DNA of 49,711 nucleotides from DASRTE01 sp035316885 (GTDB taxonomy: Bacteria; Actinomycetota; Actinomycetes; Jiangellales; Jiangellaceae), in contig DATHII010000121.1 of NCBI GenBank assembly GCA_035316885.1, positions 1-49,711 on the forward strand. The letters are read 5' to 3'. This document shows positions 46,525 to 49,711 of this stretch, in pieces. The notes beneath the pieces were generated by a model. It did not search any database, was not told where the DNA came from, and saw only the letters and a program-made list of their open reading frames with translations. The position numbers and the translations under genes are program-made. The stretch's first letter is position 1. The number at the start of each line of letters is the position of its first letter.

Positions 46525-46938
46525 TCAGGCCTGCGGCGGCCCGATGTTGACCATCCAGCCGATGCCGAACTTGTCCACACACTGACCGAACTCGTCGCCC
46601 CACATCTGCTTCTCCAGTGGGACCAGCACGTTGCCGCCGGCGGACAGGCCCTCCCAGTAGCCGCGCAGCTCGTCGCCGTCGTCCCCGCTCAGGCTGACCG
46701 TGACGTTGTTTCCGGGGTTGTGCTCCATCCCGGGCGGAGTGTCGGCGCCCATGAGCGCGAATCCGCTGTCGGTCTCGAGCATGCCGTGCATGATCTTGTC
46801 AGCTTCCGGGGTGTCCTGAGCGCCGTATTCACCGAAGGTGTTCAGCGTCAAGGTGCCGCCGAAGACACCCTTGTAGAACTCCATCGCTTGCCGCGCGTTG
46901 TCGGAGAAGCTGATGTACGGGTTGAGACGAGAGGCCAT
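46525..46938 (-). CDS. PhnB-like VOC protein
   Basis: 137 residues: SRLNPYISFSDNARQAMEFY, then GGTLTLNTFGEYGAQDTPEA, IMHGMLETDSGFALMGADTP, NVTVSLSGDDGDELRGYWEG and FGIGWMVNIGPPQA. This is the glyoxalase/bleomycin-resistance group close to PhnB and 3-demethylubiquinone methyltransferase-like proteins. A metal-dependent role is possible; the substrate is unknown. The start ATG at 46938 has GGGAG upstream. It converges closely on the protease gene (11 bp between stops). Confidence 0.88.
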   Translation of the reverse strand: MASRLNPYISFSDNARQAMEFYKGVFGGTLTLNTFGEYGAQDTPEADKIMHGMLETDSGFALMGADTPPGMEHNPGNNVTVSLSGDDGDELRGYWEGLSAGGNVLVPLEKQMWGDEFGQCVDKFGIGWMVNIGPPQA

Positions 46939-46968
46939 GAGATGCTCCCTGGTCGTGACGAACGGTCG

Positions 46969-47901
46969 CTACTCGCAGACTAGCGCGGGGGCTGAGCGCT
47001 CGGACTGGACACAGTCGTCCCATCCGAGGAGCGCCTCGACGACGGCCCCGGCTACTAGCTGCGGGGCGTCCGGGGACCGTCGCAGCCTGGCGGACTGCTC
47101 GATCTGTATTCCCCGTGAGCGTGCCAGTCGATTGACCGCGTTTCGAGGCGACAGGCCGGACAGGGGATCGCTGCAGGACGTGGCCACGTAGACCTCGAAT
47201 GCCCCCTCGGGCCGCAGCGTGTGCCGGATGCGATCCGCGATCTCATATCTTCGGTCGAGGTCGAATTGCCCACCGACGATCACGTCCAAGGCTGTCGTGG
47301 TGCCCGGCTTTGTCGCACGGTTGAAGCCGTGGAACGAGACGGCACAGCGGTGTTCTCGCCCAAGCAGGGCACGGAACCCGGGGAACGAATGCTCGCTGAT
47401 GTCATCGCTCGTGATGTGTAAACGACGGAACTGATCTGTGCCTCGTCCGACGCAAACCCACAGGTCGACATCCAGGCGAGGGTCAGCCGCGACCAGGGCC
47501 GCCTGTCCGTCCGTGTGGCGTTCGATGGCGCCGCCGTGCAGGGCGATCACAGCGACGTCGCCTGATGTCGTCACCGTCTCCACGAGCTGCTCCGCTGCGA
47601 GGACGTCGGTCGTTGCGTCCACGGTTTCCGAAGGTGCTGCACCTGCGAAGAGTCGATCGGGATCGCCCATCGCGACCAAAACTTCGCCGGGACCAACACC
47701 CGGAAGGACAGCAGCTACGGTGAAGATGGCATGCGATTCCCCGTCGCTGAGCAGGATCTGCGTCCGGGCACCGGGACGACCGAAGTCGTCGGGAACGATG
47801 AGCTCCAACGCCGCAAAGCCGCCCTCCGAGAGACACACCTGTTCCCGCGACAACTGGATGGCGCCAGGAACATCCACCACGTGCACCTGTGCCTCACCCA
47901 T
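46969..47901 (-). CDS. Poly-gamma-glutamate hydrolase family protein
   Basis: 310 residues from the ATG at 47901 (GGAGG 7 bases upstream). The C-terminal half matches the phage-type poly-gamma-glutamate hydrolase (DUF867/PF05908) group, zinc-dependent amidases: VAVIALHGGAIERHTDGQAA (His/Glu metal site), CAVSFHGFNRATKPGTTTAL (second His), and a later GIQIEQSARLR. The first ~110 residues (VHVVDVPGAIQLSREQVCLS) form a separate domain. No signal peptide is seen. The enzyme group is best known from phages attacking capsulated Bacillus; a chromosomal role in an actinobacterium is unclear. It is divergent from the Asp-box protein with about 216 bp between starts. Confidence 0.75.
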   Translation of the reverse strand: MGEAQVHVVDVPGAIQLSREQVCLSEGGFAALELIVPDDFGRPGARTQILLSDGESHAIFTVAAVLPGVGPGEVLVAMGDPDRLFAGAAPSETVDATTDVLAAEQLVETVTTSGDVAVIALHGGAIERHTDGQAALVAADPRLDVDLWVCVGRGTDQFRRLHITSDDISEHSFPGFRALLGREHRCAVSFHGFNRATKPGTTTALDVIVGGQFDLDRRYEIADRIRHTLRPEGAFEVYVATSCSDPLSGLSPRNAVNRLARSRGIQIEQSARLRRSPDAPQLVAGAVVEALLGWDDCVQSERSAPALVCE

Positions 47902-48117
47902 TGCCGTACCTCCGGATAGTGCCGTCCTGGCGTGGAGCAAGTGTCCCAGTCAGTTCCAATGTCGACGAGAGCTCCACCTGACATCGGACATGCCTCAGCC
48001 GGGACGTCACGACGACGGTCCGCCGGTGAACCGTGGCACCACGGCATGCATTGACATCGTGAAGCGACGGGCTAGCGTGACAACGGAATACAGGGTGGGG
48101 CGCGGAAGGGGACGCCA

Positions 48118-49686
48118 ATGGGCCGGTCGGTTCGATTGCTGATGATCGTTCTGGGGGCTATAGCCTTGTTGGCCACCGCTGCTCAGGCGACGCCGCTGAG
48201 CGCGGGCCCGCCGGTCGAGGTGTCGACGACGAACCCGCTCGCCGGATGCCCACCGGACGGCTCGGGGACGAACTTTCCCGGCTCGGAGGTGGAACCCTGG
48301 ATCGAAGTCAACCCGGTCGATGAGGACAACATCGTCGGCTTCTACCAGCAGGACCGCTACTCCAACGGCGGGGCGAAAGGCAACGTCGCGGCGGTGAGCA
48401 TGGACGGGGGCCTGACGTGGACGCAGGTCGCCGTGCCGAACGACACGCGCTGTACAGGCGGGTTCTTCCAGCGTTCCTCGGACCCGTGGATCTCGTTCGG
48501 ACCGGACGGGACGCTGCACGCCATGAGCCTGGTCACCGATCCCGACGTCGGCGCGGCGTTCGGCGCCAACGGCATGACCTACAACCGGTCGACCGACGGC
48601 GGGTTGACGTGGGAGCCGGCCATCCGGCTTGTCACCGACCCGGTCGGCCGTTTCCTCAACGACAAGAACTCGATCACGGCCGATCCGAACGACGCCGACT
48701 ACGTGTATGCAGTGTGGGACCGGCTGCAGGTCTCGGAGGGGTCGATCATCCAACCGGAGAACGCGGTCGGGCTGGGCTTCAAGGGACCGATCTACTTCAC
48801 CCGGACGACCGACGGCGGTGACACCTTCGAGCCGGCCCGCAAGATCTACGAGACCGGTGCCAACAAGCAAACCCTCGGCAACCAGATCGTCGTCCGCCCG
48901 CAGGGCGAGCTGTTCAACTTCTTCGCCGACATCACGAACGCGTCGAACCGCCGCGGCGGAATCGGGCCCGTGAAGCTTTCCTACATCCGCTCGGACGACC
49001 GCGGCGAGACGTGGACCAAGCCCACCCGGGTCGACGACATGATCCCGATGAGCCTGATCGTCGGCCGCGAGGGGGAAACGCCGATCGACGTCGAGCCGGT
49101 GCCGTGCCCCGATCCGAGCGACAACGGCGCCTGCCCGATCCGCGCCGGCGACCTCCTTCCCGAGGTGGCTGTGAACCCGGTCAACGGCAACATGTACGCC
49201 GTGTGGATGGACGCGCGCTTCGACGGCGGCCTGTTCCTCGTCGACCACGACAACATCGCGTTCACCCAGTCGACCGACGGCGGGCAGACCTGGTCGGCGC
49301 CGATCAAGGTCAACAAGACGCCGACCGGTGAACCCAACTTCGACCAGCAGGCCTTCACCCCGTCGGTGCACGTGGACGAGGACGGCACGGTCACGGTCAC
49401 CTACTACGACCTGCGCAACAACACCGCAGACCCGGCGACACTGGACACCGACTACTTCGCCGTCAGCTGCGACTCAGCCGTCGAGCACTGCGCCAACCCG
49501 GCCAGCTGGGAAGAGGAACGCATCACCCTCACATCATTCAACATCCGCCTGGCACCTTTCGCCCGCGGCTACTTCCTCGGCGACTACATGGGCCTCGACA
49601 ACGCCGGTGACGACGCCGCCGCCCTGTTCGGTCAGGCGTTCGCCCAGAACGACGCCAGCCAGTACTTCAGCCGTTTGACGCCCTAG
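48118..49686 (+). CDS. Secreted Asp-box (BNR repeat) beta-propeller protein, sialidase-like
   Basis: 522 residues. A signal peptide is clear: MGRSVRLLMIVLGAIALLAT followed by AAQA and a mature start near TPLSAG. Five Asp-box motifs (S/T-x-D-x-G-x-T-W/F) recur through the protein: SMDGGLTW, STDGGLTW, TTDGGDTF, SDDRGETW and STDGGQTW. This indicates a beta-propeller of the sialidase/BNR type. The sialidase FRIP-type arginine motif is not evident, so catalysis is doubtful; it may instead bind or degrade another polymer. Cysteines (six or more) suggest disulfides outside the cell. It ends at TAG 49684-49686, with nothing recognisable after it to the window edge. The start ATG at 48118 follows GGAAGGGG. 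Confidence 0.85.
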   Translation: MGRSVRLLMIVLGAIALLATAAQATPLSAGPPVEVSTTNPLAGCPPDGSGTNFPGSEVEPWIEVNPVDEDNIVGFYQQDRYSNGGAKGNVAAVSMDGGLTWTQVAVPNDTRCTGGFFQRSSDPWISFGPDGTLHAMSLVTDPDVGAAFGANGMTYNRSTDGGLTWEPAIRLVTDPVGRFLNDKNSITADPNDADYVYAVWDRLQVSEGSIIQPENAVGLGFKGPIYFTRTTDGGDTFEPARKIYETGANKQTLGNQIVVRPQGELFNFFADITNASNRRGGIGPVKLSYIRSDDRGETWTKPTRVDDMIPMSLIVGREGETPIDVEPVPCPDPSDNGACPIRAGDLLPEVAVNPVNGNMYAVWMDARFDGGLFLVDHDNIAFTQSTDGGQTWSAPIKVNKTPTGEPNFDQQAFTPSVHVDEDGTVTVTYYDLRNNTADPATLDTDYFAVSCDSAVEHCANPASWEEERITLTSFNIRLAPFARGYFLGDYMGLDNAGDDAAALFGQAFAQNDASQYFSRLTP

Positions 49687-49711
49687 CCCCAAACCTCCGG
49701 ACGGCACCGAA

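Noticed and set aside
1..49711. CRISPR arrays, tRNA or rRNA genes, insertion sequences, integrases, phage structural genes
   Set aside because: I looked for repeated spacers, cloverleaf-like segments, terminal inverted repeats with a transposase frame, and phage motifs, and found none that held up.

Overview
This is a high-GC bacterial chromosome segment, almost certainly from an actinobacterium. The signs are dense genes with strong G/C third positions, many GTG starts behind GGAGG-type ribosome binding sites, a LAL-type LuxR regulator, a luciferase-like (possibly F420-dependent) monooxygenase, an FprA-type reductase, and the small DUF6325/SHOCT/DUF6069/DUF7144 membrane families. No rRNA, tRNA, CRISPR array, insertion sequence or integrase is visible. 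Genus cannot be read from the sequence alone.

Layout. 1-3405: end of an unknown gene, a DedA protein and a fused SecDF. 3523-13141: small membrane and SHOCT stress-type proteins, a Na+/H+ antiporter, a CMD-arylsulfatase pair and a divergent LAL regulator. 13164-15657: a decayed BASS-type transporter, a PaaI-like thioesterase and an FprA-like reductase. 15678-27120: a hydroquinone catabolic region in the order hapC-D-E-(NTF2-like)-F, followed by a broken intradiol dioxygenase; a luciferase-like monooxygenase lies upstream, and an IclR regulator and the two subunits of 3-oxoadipate CoA-transferase lie further along. A CoxE-like VWA protein and a MoxR ATPase are inserted between the two halves. 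27300-32666: a Cys-rich ArsR-type regulator with DUF488, divergent from folE-tal-FAD reductase-DoxX, then an alpha/beta hydrolase. 32749-37903: a cassette of CYTH protein, small ORF, CHAT protease and PGAP1-like hydrolase, flanked by a toxin-antitoxin remnant and a 28-codon ORF. 38180-49686: assorted single genes, including a dodecin, a HemK-like methyltransferase, ArsR and HxlR regulators, an HtrA-like protease, a poly-gamma-glutamate hydrolase and a secreted Asp-box protein.

How the genes work together. The hap and pca genes give a nearly complete route from hydroquinone through 4-hydroxymuconic semialdehyde and maleylacetate to 3-oxoadipate and 3-oxoadipyl-CoA. Only the thiolase and the enzymes that make hydroquinone are not obvious. 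The nearby hydroxyquinol/catechol-type dioxygenase is dead.

The most interesting regulatory signal is a 17-bp inverted repeat, TCAYCC-N5-GGRTGA, always followed by AA on the plus strand. It occurs at five places, each time upstream of a minus-strand transcription unit: the antiporter, the DUF6325/SHOCT operon, the CMD-sulfatase operon, the DUF7144 gene and the CYTH/CHAT cassette. This looks like an uncharacterised stress regulon. The window also holds many gene remnants (at least eight), so it appears to be an accessory region in decay, unless some of the frameshifts are sequencing errors.
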